Shown here one piece after another: positions 44,148-53,264 of a stretch of DNA of 58,678 nucleotides; the stretch's first letter is position 1; each line of letters begins with the position of its first letter. Origin of the DNA: Gordonia sp. UBA7599 (lineage in GTDB: Bacteria > Actinomycetota > Actinomycetes > Mycobacteriales > Mycobacteriaceae); assembly GCA_002477755.1 (NCBI GenBank), contig DLKD01000102.1:623-59300 (forward strand). Reading direction: 5' to 3'. The notes under the pieces were generated by a model. It searched no databases and was not told the DNA's origin. It worked only from the letters and a program-made list of their open reading frames with translations. A program made the position numbers and the translations under genes.

Positions 44148-45485
44148 GTGACTGCGTCCCCCGATCACCGTGTGCGCGGTACCGCCGTGTCGGCCGAGAT
44201 GTTCACCCGCGCCGCCAAAGTCATCCCCGGCGGTGTGAATTCGCCCGTCCGCGCGTTCTCCGCCGTCGGCGGCACACCGCGCTTCATCACCTCGGCGCGG
44301 GGCTGCCACCTGACCGATGCCGACGACAACGTTTACGTCGACTTGGTGTGCTCGTGGGGCCCGATGATCCTCGGCCACGCCCACCCGGCGATCGTCGATG
44401 CGGTCCGCAGCGCGGCCACCGGCGGCCTGTCGTTCGGGGCACCCACCCTGGGCGAGGTTGAACTCGCCGAGGAGATCGTCGCGCGCGTCGACCCCGTCGA
44501 GGAAGTACGCCTGGTCAACTCCGGTACCGAGGCCACCATGTCGGCAGTGCGGCTGGCCCGCGGCTTCACCGGCCGCGCCAAGATCATCAAGTTCGCCGGC
44601 TGCTACCACGGTCACGTCGACGCGCTGCTCGCCGAGGCCGGGTCGGGTGTGGCGACACTCGGCCTGCCGACCTCGCCCGGCGTGACCGGTGCTGCCGCGC
44701 ACGACACGATCGTCCTCCCGTATAACGACCTCGCCGCTGTGGAGGCCGCATTCGCCGACCACGACGGTCAGATCGCCGCCGTCATCACCGAGGCCGCCGC
44801 GGGCAACATGGGCGCCGTCCCACCGCTGCCCGGCTTCAATGCCGGCCTGCGCCGCCTCTGCGACGAGAACGGGGCACTGCTGATCATCGACGAGGTGATG
44901 ACCGGTTTCCGCGTCAGCCCCGCGGGCTGGTTCGGCCTGGAGGGTGTCGCCGCGGACCTCTACACCTTCGGCAAAGTGATGAGTGGCGGGCTGCCCGCCG
45001 CGGCATTCGGCGGGCGCGCCGACATCATGGGCCGTCTCGCACCGATGGGGCCCGTCTACCAGGCCGGGACCCTCTCGGGGAACCCCGTCGCGGTGGCGGC
45101 CGGCTTGGCGACGCTGCGCAACGCCGATGCGGCCGTCTATGCGGCACTCGACGCCAATGCGCAGCGGATAGGCGCGATGCTCGGGGAGGCACTGGATGCG
45201 GCCGGCGTCGGGCACCGGGTGCAGTTCGCCGGGAATCTCGTCAGCGTCTTCTTCACCGACGACCCGTCGACGCCGATCACCAACTACGACCAGGTTCGCG
45301 CCACGCAGACCTACCGGTTCGCCCCGTTCTTCCACGCGATGCTCGACGCCGGGGTGTATCCGCCGCCGAGCGCGTTCGAGGCGTGGTTCGTCTCGGCCGC
45401 CCTCGACGACGACGCCTTCGCCACCATCGCCGCCGCGCTGCCGGGTGCAGCCGCCGCGGCCGCAGCCGCCACGAGCGGGGAGTAG
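44148..45485 (+). CDS. hemL: Glutamate-1-semialdehyde 2,1-aminomutase
   Basis: The 445-residue PLP enzyme converts glutamate-1-semialdehyde to 5-aminolevulinate, the substrate of Hem[41 protein letters not shown] and the PLP-lysine motif [17 protein letters not shown] are present. It is about 4.4 kb from hemB, separated by membrane and lipid genes. GTG 44148 has CACACT 7 nt upstream. The phosphatase gene follows after 8 bp, then the cytochrome c maturation set, the same order as Rv0524-Rv0529. Confidence 0.96.
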   Translation: MTASPDHRVRGTAVSAEMFTRAAKVIPGGVNSPVRAFSAVGGTPRFITSARGCHLTDADDNVYVDLVCSWGPMILGHAHPAIVDAVRSAATGGLSFGAPTLGEVELAEEIVARVDPVEEVRLVNSGTEATMSAVRLARGFTGRAKIIKFAGCYHGHVDALLAEAGSGVATLGLPTSPGVTGAAAHDTIVLPYNDLAAVEAAFADHDGQIAAVITEAAAGNMGAVPPLPGFNAGLRRLCDENGALLIIDEVMTGFRVSPAGWFGLEGVAADLYTFGKVMSGGLPAAAFGGRADIMGRLAPMGPVYQAGTLSGNPVAVAAGLATLRNADAAVYAALDANAQRIGAMLGEALDAAGVGHRVQFAGNLVSVFFTDDPSTPITNYDQVRATQTYRFAPFFHAMLDAGVYPPPSAFEAWFVSAALDDDAFATIAAALPGAAAAAAAATSGE

Positions 45486-45493
45486 GACAACCG

Positions 45494-46162
45494 ATGAGCG
45501 AGAAGATCATCCGCAGCAGTGGTACGCGCACCGGCGAGCACACCGTCGTCCACATGATGCGTCACGGCGAGGTGTTCAACCCGTCGGGCATCCTGTACGG
45601 GCGGCTGCCCGGGTTCGCCCTCTCGGAGACCGGGCGCGGGCAGGCGCAGGCCGTCGCCGATGCCTTCGCCGACCACGAGATCGCCGCCGTCTTCGCCTCG
45701 CCGCTGCAGCGGGCCCAGGAGACCGCGACGCCGATCGCGACGTCGCACGGGCTGGAGATCATCACCAACGACGATCTGATCGAGGCGGACAACGCCTTCG
45801 AGGGTTTGAAGGTCTCCGTCGGCGACGGTGTGCTGGGCCGGCCGCGTCACTGGGCGAAGTTGCGTGACCCCTTCACCCCGTCATGGGGCGAGCCGTACAT
45901 CCAGATCGCCCACCGCATGCTGGGGGCGGCCACCACCGCCCGCGATGCGGCGCGCGGCAGCGAGGTCGTCTGTGTGAGCCACCAGCTGCCGGTATATACG
46001 CTGCGCCGCTTCCTGGAGGGTCAGCGTCTTTGGCACGACCCGCGCCACCGCCAGTGCTCGCTGGCCTCGGTGACCAGTCTCGTCTACGACGGTGATGCGC
46101 TTATCGACATCGTCTACTCCGAGCCTGCCGGCGCCACCGATCCGCTGATCCGGGGGGCCTGA
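45494..46162 (+). CDS. Histidine phosphatase family protein (Rv0525-like)
   Basis: The 222-residue protein has the histidine phosphatase core MMRHGEVFNPSGILYGRLPGF with catalytic His near residue 23, SPLQRAQETATP, and a second His in VCVSHQLPVYTLR. It differs from GpmA in lacking the mutase insertions. The substrate is not known. It lies between hemL and the resA-like gene with gaps of 8 and 2 bp, so it probably belongs to the same operon. Confidence 0.9.
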   Translation: MSEKIIRSSGTRTGEHTVVHMMRHGEVFNPSGILYGRLPGFALSETGRGQAQAVADAFADHEIAAVFASPLQRAQETATPIATSHGLEIITNDDLIEADNAFEGLKVSVGDGVLGRPRHWAKLRDPFTPSWGEPYIQIAHRMLGAATTARDAARGSEVVCVSHQLPVYTLRRFLEGQRLWHDPRHRQCSLASVTSLVYDGDALIDIVYSEPAGATDPLIRGA

Positions 46163-46164
46163 AC

Positions 46165-46773
46165 GTGCGGCTTGTCAGGTTCTCGGTTCGACGGCCCGCC
46201 GCACTTGCCACGGCGCTGCTTGCCGTCGTGCTCGGTGCGACGGTGCTTGCGGGCTGCGGTACCGGCAAGGATGCCGTACGGCAGGGCGACACCTGGGAAT
46301 TCGTATCGCCCGGCGGGCAGACCGTCATCAACTACGAGCCGTCGCAGCGCAAGCCGGTCGCGCCGCTGTCGGGGCCGGAGCTGGTCACCGACAAGCAGGT
46401 CGCAGTGTCGGACTTCGACGGCGACGTCGTCGTCGTGAACGTGTGGGGCTCGTGGTGCGGGCCCTGCCGCGGCGAGGCCGACCTGCTGCAGCGGACGTAC
46501 GAGCAGACCCGCGACCAGGGCGTCGCGTTCCTCGGGATCAACCTGCGCGACAACCGGGGCGCGGCCCGCGATTTCGTCGCCGACCGCGGCATCACTTACC
46601 CATCGATCTACGACTTCTCCGGTGCCCGGCTCGCCGCGCTGACGACCCCGACGTCGGTGGTCCCGACGACGGTGATCCTCGACCGTCAGCACCGTCCGGC
46701 GGTGGTGTATCTGCGCGCCGTCGAGGCGGTCGAGCTCAAAGAGGCCGTCAACCGGGTGGCCGCAGAAAAATGA
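46165..46773 (+). CDS. resA: TlpA/ResA-like thioredoxin lipoprotein for cytochrome c maturation
   Basis: The 202-residue protein has a lipoprotein signal ending VLAGC near residue 31 and an AhpC/TSA-Redoxin domain with NVWGSWCGPCRGEADLL, the W-C-x-x-C redox site. PTSVVPTTVILD holds the cis-Pro loop. It reduces the haem-binding cysteines of apocytochrome c outside the membrane, receiving electrons from CcdA. It is followed by ccdA (10 bp), resB and ccsB: the System II set. The name is a family-level assignment (Rv0526). Confidence 0.9.
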   Translation: MRLVRFSVRRPAALATALLAVVLGATVLAGCGTGKDAVRQGDTWEFVSPGGQTVINYEPSQRKPVAPLSGPELVTDKQVAVSDFDGDVVVVNVWGSWCGPCRGEADLLQRTYEQTRDQGVAFLGINLRDNRGAARDFVADRGITYPSIYDFSGARLAALTTPTSVVPTTVILDRQHRPAVVYLRAVEAVELKEAVNRVAAEK

Positions 46774-46783
46774 ACCCAGCGAA

Positions 46784-47593
46784 GTGAACACCGCCAGCGC
46801 GCTCTCTGACGCAGCGACCTCCGGGCCGCTGCTGCTGGCGCTCGGCGCGTGCGTCGTGGCTGGCCTGTTGTCCTTCGCCTCGCCGTGCGTCGTTCCGCTG
46901 GTCCCGGGCTACCTTTCGTTCCTGGCCGGCCTGGTCGGCGCGCAGGCGCCCGCGGTCACCGTCGCGCAGTCGCGGCAGGAGGAACACGTCGGTGCGCGGC
47001 GGGTGGTCGGGGCAGCGCTGCTGTTCGTCGCCGGGTTCACCGTCGTGTTCGTGCTGGCGATGGCCACCGTCTTCGGGATCACCGATCGGTTCAGCGGGGC
47101 CGGCGGCCGGCCGCTGCAGATCGTCGGGGGCCTGATCACCATTGTCATGGGACTGGTGTTCATCGGCCTGGTCCCCGCGCTGCAGACCGACCGCCGGTTC
47201 TCCGCCGAACGCGTCGACGGCGGGCGCCTCGGGGTCTTTGCCGCACCGCTGCTGGGTGCGGTTTTCGCGCTCGGCTGGACGCCCTGCTTGGGGCCGACGC
47301 TGGTGGCGATCGTCGCGACCGTCACCGGGACCGAGGGGGCGACCGCGGCCAAGGGCGTCGCGATGATGGTGGCCTACTGCGCGGGCCTGGGCATCCCGTT
47401 CGTGGTGCTTGCGCTCTCCTCGACGTGGGCCGTGCGCAGCTGGGGATGGTTGCGCGCGCACACCCGCACCCTGCAGATCATCGGCGGTATCGCACTGCTG
47501 CTCGTCGGCTTCGCGCTGGTGACCGGGGCGTGGGACCACTTCGTGGCGTGGCTGCAGACGCGGTTCGCCCCCGACGCCGGGATCCTGCTGTGA
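46784..47593 (+). CDS. ccdA: Cytochrome c biogenesis protein CcdA
   Basis: The 269-residue membrane protein has six predicted membrane segments. LLSFASPCVVPLVPGYLSF and the paired FALGWTPCLGPTL each carry one of the two redox cysteines that pass electrons across the membrane from thioredoxin to ResA. GTG 46784 starts just before the first segment. It overlaps resB by 4 nt (GTGA). Confidence 0.94.
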   Translation: MNTASALSDAATSGPLLLALGACVVAGLLSFASPCVVPLVPGYLSFLAGLVGAQAPAVTVAQSRQEEHVGARRVVGAALLFVAGFTVVFVLAMATVFGITDRFSGAGGRPLQIVGGLITIVMGLVFIGLVPALQTDRRFSAERVDGGRLGVFAAPLLGAVFALGWTPCLGPTLVAIVATVTGTEGATAAKGVAMMVAYCAGLGIPFVVLALSSTWAVRSWGWLRAHTRTLQIIGGIALLLVGFALVTGAWDHFVAWLQTRFAPDAGILL

Positions 47594-49248
47594 GCGGCGC
47601 CGTGGCCACCAGGCCACCCGAGACACCGCCGCAGCCCCCGTCGCGCCCGTCGTCGCTGCAGCGCTACCTCGTGGCCCCCACGCGCAACTTGTGGCGCTCC
47701 CTGACGTCGATGCGCACCGCGCTGGCACTACTGTTCCTGCTTGCCGTCGCGGCGATCCCCGGCGCACTGCTGCCGCAGCGACCGCTCAACGCGGCCAAGA
47801 CGCAGGCCTACATCGACAACCACGGGCGGCTGGGCACCATCATGGACCGCCTGCAACTGTTCGACGTGTTCGCCAGCAGCTGGTTCACGGCGATCTACGC
47901 CCTGCTCTTCGTCTCGTTGGTCGGGTGTCTGCTGCCGCGCATGGCCGAGCACCTGCGCAGCCTGCGGGCCCGCCCGGTGCCGGTGCCGCGCAACCTGGCC
48001 CGCATGCCACGCCACGAGGAGATCGTCGTCGACGGCGACGTCGACCCCGAGCAGCTCGCGCAGCGCATCCGCGGCAATCTGCGCGGCTGGCGATCGACGA
48101 TCTATCCGCCCGATCAGAGCAAGGTCGGGACCTACGAGGTGTCCGCAGAGAAGGGCTATCTGCGCGAGTTCGGCAACCTCGTCTTCCACTTCGCCCTGTT
48201 GAGCCTGCTCATCGCCGTCGCCGTCGGCAAGATGTGGGGCTACGAGGGCACCCGCAGCCTCGTCGCCGACGGTGAGGAGGGCATGTGCAACACCTCGACC
48301 GCGGTCTACGACTCGTTCCGGGCCGGTCGCCTCGTCGACGGCACCGACTTGCAGCCGTTTTGCATCCGCGTCGACGACTTCACCGCCACGTTCCTGCCGT
48401 CCGGGCAACCGGACATGTACACCGCGATGATGCGATACACCGAAGGTGCGCCGACCACTGATCCGGGCACGTGGCCGCTGGCGCGGGTGCGCGTCAACGA
48501 ACCGCTGCGCCTGGCCGGCAGCCGCGTGTACGTACTCGGAAACGGATTCGCCCCGACGTTCACGGTGACATTCCCCGACGGTCAGAAGCGCACCCAGACG
48601 GTGCCGTTCGCTCCCGACGAGATGCAGACGATGCTGTCCTCGGGCGCGGTGCGCGTCGACCCGCCCGCGGGCATGTTCCCCGTCGAAAAGGACCGCCGTC
48701 GAAACCAGATCGGCATCGAGGGCATCTTCGCACCGACGGCGAAGTTCGACGGCACATTGCTTTCGTCGTCGTCGCCGATCCCGAAGGACCCGTACGTCGC
48801 GATCCGCGTATACCGAGGCGACACCGGCCTGGACTCGGGTCGGCCGCAGAACGCCTATGCGCTGGACACCGCGCTGATGCACAGCGGGCAGCTCAGACGT
48901 GTCGGGCAGGCGAACCTGAAGCCGGGCAGGGTGCTGCACCTCGACAACGGCACGACGGTGACGTTCGACGGCTACCAGCGGTGGGTGTCGATACAGGTGT
49001 CCAACGACCCGGCGCAGTTGTGGGTGCTGGTGTCGGCGGTCGTGATGCTGCTCGGGCTGCTCGTCTCGCTGCTGGTGAAGCGGCGTCGCGTATGGGCCCG
49101 CATCCGGGTGCTCGATGACGGACCCGACGGTCAACGACGTACTGTAGTAACGGTGGCCGGCCTGGCCCGCACCGATTCAGCGGGGTGGGGCGACGGCTTC
49201 TCCGAGCAGGCGCGCGAGCTGGTGCTCGGCGCAGATGGTTCGAGGTGA
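47590..49248 (+). CDS. resB: Cytochrome c biogenesis protein ResB
   Basis: The 552-residue protein has a Pro-rich cytoplasmic start, membrane segments near residues 45-65, 95-115 and 195-215, a large periplasmic-side domain of about 270 residues, and a last segment near 475-495. Blocks such as LWRSLTSMRTALALLFLLA and YLREFGNLVFHFALL are typical of ResB/Ccs1. It forms the haem lyase with CcsB. GTG 47590 overlaps the ccdA stop. Confidence 0.94.
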   Translation: MSGAVATRPPETPPQPPSRPSSLQRYLVAPTRNLWRSLTSMRTALALLFLLAVAAIPGALLPQRPLNAAKTQAYIDNHGRLGTIMDRLQLFDVFASSWFTAIYALLFVSLVGCLLPRMAEHLRSLRARPVPVPRNLARMPRHEEIVVDGDVDPEQLAQRIRGNLRGWRSTIYPPDQSKVGTYEVSAEKGYLREFGNLVFHFALLSLLIAVAVGKMWGYEGTRSLVADGEEGMCNTSTAVYDSFRAGRLVDGTDLQPFCIRVDDFTATFLPSGQPDMYTAMMRYTEGAPTTDPGTWPLARVRVNEPLRLAGSRVYVLGNGFAPTFTVTFPDGQKRTQTVPFAPDEMQTMLSSGAVRVDPPAGMFPVEKDRRRNQIGIEGIFAPTAKFDGTLLSSSSPIPKDPYVAIRVYRGDTGLDSGRPQNAYALDTALMHSGQLRRVGQANLKPGRVLHLDNGTTVTFDGYQRWVSIQVSNDPAQLWVLVSAVVMLLGLLVSLLVKRRRVWARIRVLDDGPDGQRRTVVTVAGLARTDSAGWGDGFSEQARELVLGADGSR

Positions 49249-49252
49249 TGAC

Positions 49253-50233
49253 GTGATCGAGATGCTTGCGAACGCCCCCGGTGAGGTGGCGGTCCACGTC
49301 GACGAAACCCTGTCGCGCTGGTCGGATGTCCTTTACGGCACGGCCCTGGGCGTCTACGCGGTGGCCGTGCTGCTGCTCTTCGCCGGTTTCGCCGCGACGC
49401 GTTCGGCGGTGGCGGGTCAGCGCCCGGCGGTGTTCGCACGCGCGGGTGCGGGGACGGTCGTCGACGCCGGACAGTCGGCGCCGGGCCGGGTGGTCCCGGT
49501 CGAGCGCGCTTCGGGCGGCCAGCGGTTCGTCAACATGGGCTATGCGGTGGCGCTCGTCGGCATGCTCGCCCACCTGGGATCCATCGTCACCCGCGGAATC
49601 GCCACGAGCCGTGCCCCCTGGGGCAACATGTACGAGTTCATCTCACTGACGATGATCGCGTGTCTGGTCGGCGGGCTCATCGCACTGCGGGCGCCGGAGA
49701 ACCGCAAGTACTTGGCGTTCGTGGTGGCGACGGTGTTGCTGCTGCTGGTCATCAACGACCGCTTCCTCTTCACCGCGGCCAGTCCCGTGGTGCCGGCGCT
49801 GAAGTCGTACTGGCTGGTCGTCCACGTGTCGATCATCTCGATCAGCTCGGGCGTCCTACTGGTCTCCGGTGTCGCCAGCATCCTGTACCTGCTGAGCCTG
49901 CGGTTCGGCTGGTTCGGCGAAGACGCATCCGAGCGCCTGGACCGCATCGCCTACCGGTGCGTGGTGTTCGCGTTCCCGTTGTTCAGCCTCGGCGTCATGT
50001 GCGGCGCGATCTGGGCCGAGCACGCTTGGGGCCGCTACTGGGGTTGGGATCCCAAAGAGGTCGTCTCGTTCATCACGTGGGTGGTCTACGCCGCCTACCT
50101 GCACGCTCGAGCGACGGCCGGGTGGCGCGTCCAGGCGGCCGCCATCAACGTCGCCGGCTTCGCGACGGTGTTGTTCAATCTGTTCGCGATCAACCTCGTC
50201 ATCGCCGGCCTGCACTCCTACGCCGGCGTCTAG
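49253..50233 (+). CDS. ccsB: Cytochrome c biogenesis protein CcsB (CcsA/ResC family)
   Basis: The 326-residue membrane protein has about eight helices and the haem-handling WWD-type motif WGRYWGWDPKEVVSFITW, with flanking histidines (AEHAWG and others). It moves haem across the membrane and joins it to c-type cytochromes with ResB. I chose GTG 49253 (GAGGTGA just upstream); ATG 49235 would add 6 residues and overlap resB by 14 nt. Confidence 0.94.
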   Translation: MIEMLANAPGEVAVHVDETLSRWSDVLYGTALGVYAVAVLLLFAGFAATRSAVAGQRPAVFARAGAGTVVDAGQSAPGRVVPVERASGGQRFVNMGYAVALVGMLAHLGSIVTRGIATSRAPWGNMYEFISLTMIACLVGGLIALRAPENRKYLAFVVATVLLLLVINDRFLFTAASPVVPALKSYWLVVHVSIISISSGVLLVSGVASILYLLSLRFGWFGEDASERLDRIAYRCVVFAFPLFSLGVMCGAIWAEHAWGRYWGWDPKEVVSFITWVVYAAYLHARATAGWRVQAAAINVAGFATVLFNLFAINLVIAGLHSYAGV

Positions 50234-50266
50234 CTCTCGCGTACCCTGGGCAGTAGGAGGTCCGCC

Positions 50267-50446
50267 GTGCTCTATCTGATCCTGCTCATCCTCGTCGTTG
50301 TGCTGGGCGTGGTCCTATGGCGTATGACCCAAGCGCCTGGCGATTCGACGCCGCGCCGCCCGACTCCGCGCGGGCCGATCGGTCCCGACGATGATCCGGA
50401 TTTCCTCCTCGACCTGCGTCGTAAGAACCAGGACCGCGATTCCTAG
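50267..50446 (+). CDS. 59-residue single-helix membrane peptide
   Basis: The ORF runs from GTG 50267 to TAG 50446. A perfect AGGAGG (50255-50260) sits 6 nt upstream, one of the strongest ribosome-binding sites in the window. Residues 1-18 are a hydrophobic helix (LYLILLILVVVLGVVLW). The rest is Pro/Arg-rich and then acidic (GPDDDPDFLLDL), with a basic end. It starts 33 bp behind ccsB. A small ORF (Rv0530A, as I recall) exists in the same region of M. tuberculosis. Possibly an accessory of the cytochrome c machinery; this is inference. Confidence 0.75.
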   Translation: MLYLILLILVVVLGVVLWRMTQAPGDSTPRRPTPRGPIGPDDDPDFLLDLRRKNQDRDS

Positions 50447-50615
50447 GTTCGCAACCTCGCGACCGGACCCCAGTCACTCATACCCGCCAGCGAGTTTCGC
50501 AGGCCGCCGTCGCGCCGATCTGTATCCACGCGATGCCGGCCATCACGACGCTGGTCACACGCCAGCGAGATGATGAATAGCCCGGTCTGGGCGATGGTCC
50601 ACCTCATGCTTACTC

Positions 50616-50635
50616 TTTCGCCTCTGGCGGCGAAA
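50616..50635. terminator. Small hairpin after bldC
   Basis: TTTCGCC (50616-50622) pairs perfectly with GGCGAAA (50629-50635) around TCTGGC. It lies 17 nt past the bldC stop on the minus strand. The rest of the 206-bp gap 50447-50651 shows only weak small ORFs. Confidence 0.45.
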
Positions 50636-50651
50636 TCGTAACGCGAGGGGA

Positions 50652-50879
50652 TTAGTCCAGGGCGAGGGCGGAGCGGTTGTTCAGCAGCGCGACGACGTCG
50701 GACTCGCGGTAGCGGCGGTGCCCGCCGGGAGTGCGGATCGACTGCAGGATGCCAGCCGTCGACCACCGGGCCACCGTCTTAGGGTTGACGCTGAACATGG
50801 CGGCGACGTCGGCGGGCTTGAGGTTGAACTGGCTGGCGCCGGCGGCGGTGATGCCGGCCGGGTTGTCGAGGATCGTCAC
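50652..50879 (-). CDS. bldC: BldC-like developmental transcriptional regulator
   Basis: The 75-residue MerR-type winged HTH reads FNLKPADVAAMFSVNPKTV, then ARWSTAGILQSIRTPGGHRR and YRESDVVALL, the diagnostic BldC block. BldC of Streptomyces binds direct repeats in cooperative arrays and delays development; in non-sporulating relatives its role is unknown. It lacks a ligand domain. It is divergent from the DUF4229 gene; the 184 bp between are relatively AT-rich. Confidence 0.92.
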   Translation of the reverse strand: MTILDNPAGITAAGASQFNLKPADVAAMFSVNPKTVARWSTAGILQSIRTPGGHRRYRESDVVALLNNRSALALD

Positions 50880-51063
50880 GATGTGCCCTTCTTCGTCGAA
50901 TCGGTCGTGTTGGACTCCGTGACACCGTTCTACTCGCTCAAGGGTCGGGTGTTCGAACCGTCATCACTAGGTAAAGACATGGTCAAATTGTCGGGTTTGA
51001 CGTTTTGTAGCCCTCCTGTGACCGTCAATCCCGTCTGCGGTACGGGCCGGATAGGGTGGGCAT

Positions 51064-51399
51064 GTGACCGAGGAACACAGTCCCGAACCATCGTCGGAGG
51101 ACGCACCAGCGCCGACCGGAGTACCCGGATTGATCGGAGCCATCGCTGCCTACGCAGGTGCGCGTCTGGTGTTGGTCGCGGTCATCGCCGCCGCAATCAT
51201 GGGTATCGGCAAGCTGGCGGGCCAGACGGTCCCGCTCATCGTCGCCGTGGCATTCGGCGTGCTGATCGCGCTGCCGCTGGGCCTGCTGCTCTTCAAGTCG
51301 CTGCGCACCAATGTGAACACCCGTATCGCGGCCGTCGACGCCGAGCGTGCGCGCCGACGGCAGGAGTTGCAGGGCCGGCTGCGCAAGCCGGGCAAGTGA
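51064..51399 (+). CDS. DUF4229 family membrane protein (Rv0531-like)
   Basis: The 111-residue protein has an acidic, Pro-rich start, two membrane segments at about residues 34-50 and 55-78, and a basic tail ending in LFKSLRTNVNTRIAAVDAER, the DUF4229 signature region. The function is unknown. TAGGGT (51052-51057) lies 6 nt before GTG 51064. It lies downstream of ccsB as in M. tuberculosis. The Cds1-like gene follows 9 bp later. Confidence 0.85.
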   Translation: MTEEHSPEPSSEDAPAPTGVPGLIGAIAAYAGARLVLVAVIAAAIMGIGKLAGQTVPLIVAVAFGVLIALPLGLLLFKSLRTNVNTRIAAVDAERARRRQELQGRLRKPGK

Positions 51400-51408
51400 G
51401 TCGCGGCG

Positions 51409-52560
51409 ATGAGCGCTGAGGCGCCCATGACCCGCAGCGTCGACCACCGGGTCAACCGTGACTGGGTCCGCGAAGCGGTGCACACGATCGAGGCCGACAC
51501 CCGACGCTCCGCCGACACCCACCTGCTGCGCATCCCACTCCCGGCGTGGTCGCGATGGACCGGAGACGACGGCCGGCCCGCCGGTGTCGACCTTTACGTC
51601 AAGGACGAATCGACCCATCCCACCGGCTCGCTCAAGCACCGCCTTGCGCGATCGCTGTTCCTCTACGCGCTGTGCAACGGTTGGATCGACGAGTCGACGA
51701 CCGTCATCGAGGCGTCATCGGGGTCCACCGCGGTGTCGGAGGCCTACTTCGCCAAGCTGATCGGCGTGCCGTTCGTGGCGGTCATGGCGGCGGGCACTTC
51801 ACCGGAGAAAGTGCGGTTGATCGAACGCCAGAGCGGTCGTTGCCACTTCGTCGACAACCCCGCCGACGTGTACGACGTCGCCGCACAGCTCGCGGATGAG
51901 CTCGGCGGCCACTTCATCGACCAATTCACGATGGCCGAGCGCGCCACCGATTGGCGCGGCAACAACAACATCGCCGAATCGATCTTCGACCAGCTAGCCG
52001 ACGAGCGGTACCCGATCCCCAGCTGGACGGTCGTCGGCGCGGGGACCGGCGGTACGTCGGCGACGCTGGGACGCTATCTGCGCTACCGCGGCCATGACAC
52101 GTGTCTGTGTGTGGTCGACCCGGAGAACTCGGTGTTCTTCCCCGCCTACGAGACCGGCGACGGGTCGCTGCGCAGCGATGTCGGCTCGCGCATCGAGGGC
52201 ATCGGTCGCCCGCGGGTCGAGCCGTCGTTCGTCTCCCAGGTGATCGACCGGATGCTCGCGGTACCCGACTCGGCGTCGATCGCGGCCATGCGGTTCTTCT
52301 CCGGGCTGCTCGACCGCCGCGTCGGCCCGTCGACCGGTACGAACATCCACGGCGCCCTGCTCCTCGTCGCCGAAATGGTTGCCTCACGCGAACCGGGATC
52401 GGTGGTGACGCTGCTGTGCGACCCGGGTGAGCGCTACGCGACGACCTACTTCGACGACGAGTGGTTGGCGGGCAAAGGCATCGACATCGACGGAGCGACT
52501 GAAGCCCTGCGACGCTTGTGGCACGACGGCCGGTGGCGCGAAGGCGAGGTCGGTGCGTGA
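51409..52560 (+). CDS. cds1: PLP-dependent cysteine desulfhydrase, Cds1-like
   Basis: The 383-residue enzyme is of the cysteine synthase fold. The PLP lysine is in [14 protein letters not shown], the substrate loop in [15 protein letters not shown], and the phosphate-binding glycines in [15 protein letters not shown]. The long N-terminal helix ([10 protein letters not shown]) and the C-terminal [14 protein letters not shown] resemble Rv3684/Cds1, which splits L-cysteine to sulfide, pyruvate and ammonia. Specificity against cysteine synthase is a family-level call. ATG 51427 is an alternative start. It overlaps the ABC gene by 4 nt. Confidence 0.85.
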   Translation: MSAEAPMTRSVDHRVNRDWVREAVHTIEADTRRSADTHLLRIPLPAWSRWTGDDGRPAGVDLYVKDESTHPTGSLKHRLARSLFLYALCNGWIDESTTVIEASSGSTAVSEAYFAKLIGVPFVAVMAAGTSPEKVRLIERQSGRCHFVDNPADVYDVAAQLADELGGHFIDQFTMAERATDWRGNNNIAESIFDQLADERYPIPSWTVVGAGTGGTSATLGRYLRYRGHDTCLCVVDPENSVFFPAYETGDGSLRSDVGSRIEGIGRPRVEPSFVSQVIDRMLAVPDSASIAAMRFFSGLLDRRVGPSTGTNIHGALLLVAEMVASREPGSVVTLLCDPGERYATTYFDDEWLAGKGIDIDGATEALRRLWHDGRWREGEVGA

Positions 52561-53264
52561 GCCCCAACATCACCCGTAGCGTCGTCGCGCCGCCGTTGGT
52601 CAGTGCGCGCGGATTGGTGCGTGAATACGCCTTCGGCGACACGGCTGTCCGCGCCCTCGATGGCGTCGACCTCGATCTGGCCGGCGGACGTTTCGTGTCG
52701 ATCGTGGGCCCCTCGGGCGCGGGTAAGTCGACGCTGCTGCACATCCTCGGCGCGCTCGACCAACCGACAGCAGGGGAGATTGTCGTCGACGGTGTGCCGC
52801 TGACCGGCCTCGACGATGCTGCCGCGTCGGAGTTCCGCCGCCGCCGCGTGGGATTCATCTTCCAATTCTTCAACCTGGTCCCGACGATGTCGGCGTGGGA
52901 GAACGTCGCCCTTCCGCGCTTGCTGGACAACCAGTCGCTGCGCAAAGCGAAACCGGAGGCCGTGGCTCTACTCGAGCGGGTCGGCCTCGGTGACCGCATC
53001 GACCACCGCCCCAACGAGCTGTCGGGTGGCCAGATGCAGCGTGTCGCGATCGCCCGCTCGCTCATCATGGACCCGGCGATCGTGCTCGCCGACGAGCCGA
53101 CGGGCAATCTCGACAGCCGCACCGGCCGTGATGTCCTCGACCTCCTCGCCACCCTGGCCCACGACCGCCCTGACCGCCTCGTCGTCATGGTCACCCACGA
53201 CGCCAACGCGGCGGCGGCGACCGACCAGATCATCACGGTGCGCGACGGGCGGGTCGTCCTCTGA
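52557..53264 (+). CDS. ABC transporter ATP-binding protein, MacB/LolD type
   Basis: The 235-residue ATPase has Walker [10 protein letters not shown], signature [15 protein letters not shown], Walker [17 protein letters not shown] and VMVTHD as the His switch. This sequence type pairs with FtsX-like permeases that act as mechanotransducers or lipid/peptide exporters. GTG 52557 overlaps the Cds1-like stop (GTGA) and its own stop overlaps the permease ATG (TGATG), so the three genes form one translational unit. Confidence 0.93.
   Translation: MSPNITRSVVAPPLVSARGLVREYAFGDTAVRALDGVDLDLAGGRFVSIVGPSGAGKSTLLHILGALDQPTAGEIVVDGVPLTGLDDAAASEFRRRRVGFIFQFFNLVPTMSAWENVALPRLLDNQSLRKAKPEAVALLERVGLGDRIDHRPNELSGGQMQRVAIARSLIMDPAIVLADEPTGNLDSRTGRDVLDLLATLAHDRPDRLVVMVTHDANAAAATDQIITVRDGRVVL

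Noticed and set aside
43464-45335. A 623-codon open frame on the minus strand opposite hemL and the SGNH gene
   Set aside because: It spans two real genes and their gap, and has shadow-like composition. Similar frames at 47728-49134 and 30971-32377 were rejected for the same reason.
50447-50651. Possible small membrane ORFs on the minus strand between the 59-residue gene and bldC (MRWTIAQTGLFIISLA and, in another frame, TSVVMAGIAWIQIGATAA)
   Set aside because: Two hydrophobic pieces lie in different frames, as if one two-helix protein had a frameshift, but neither has a good ribosome-binding site and both are too short to support as a gene or pseudogene.
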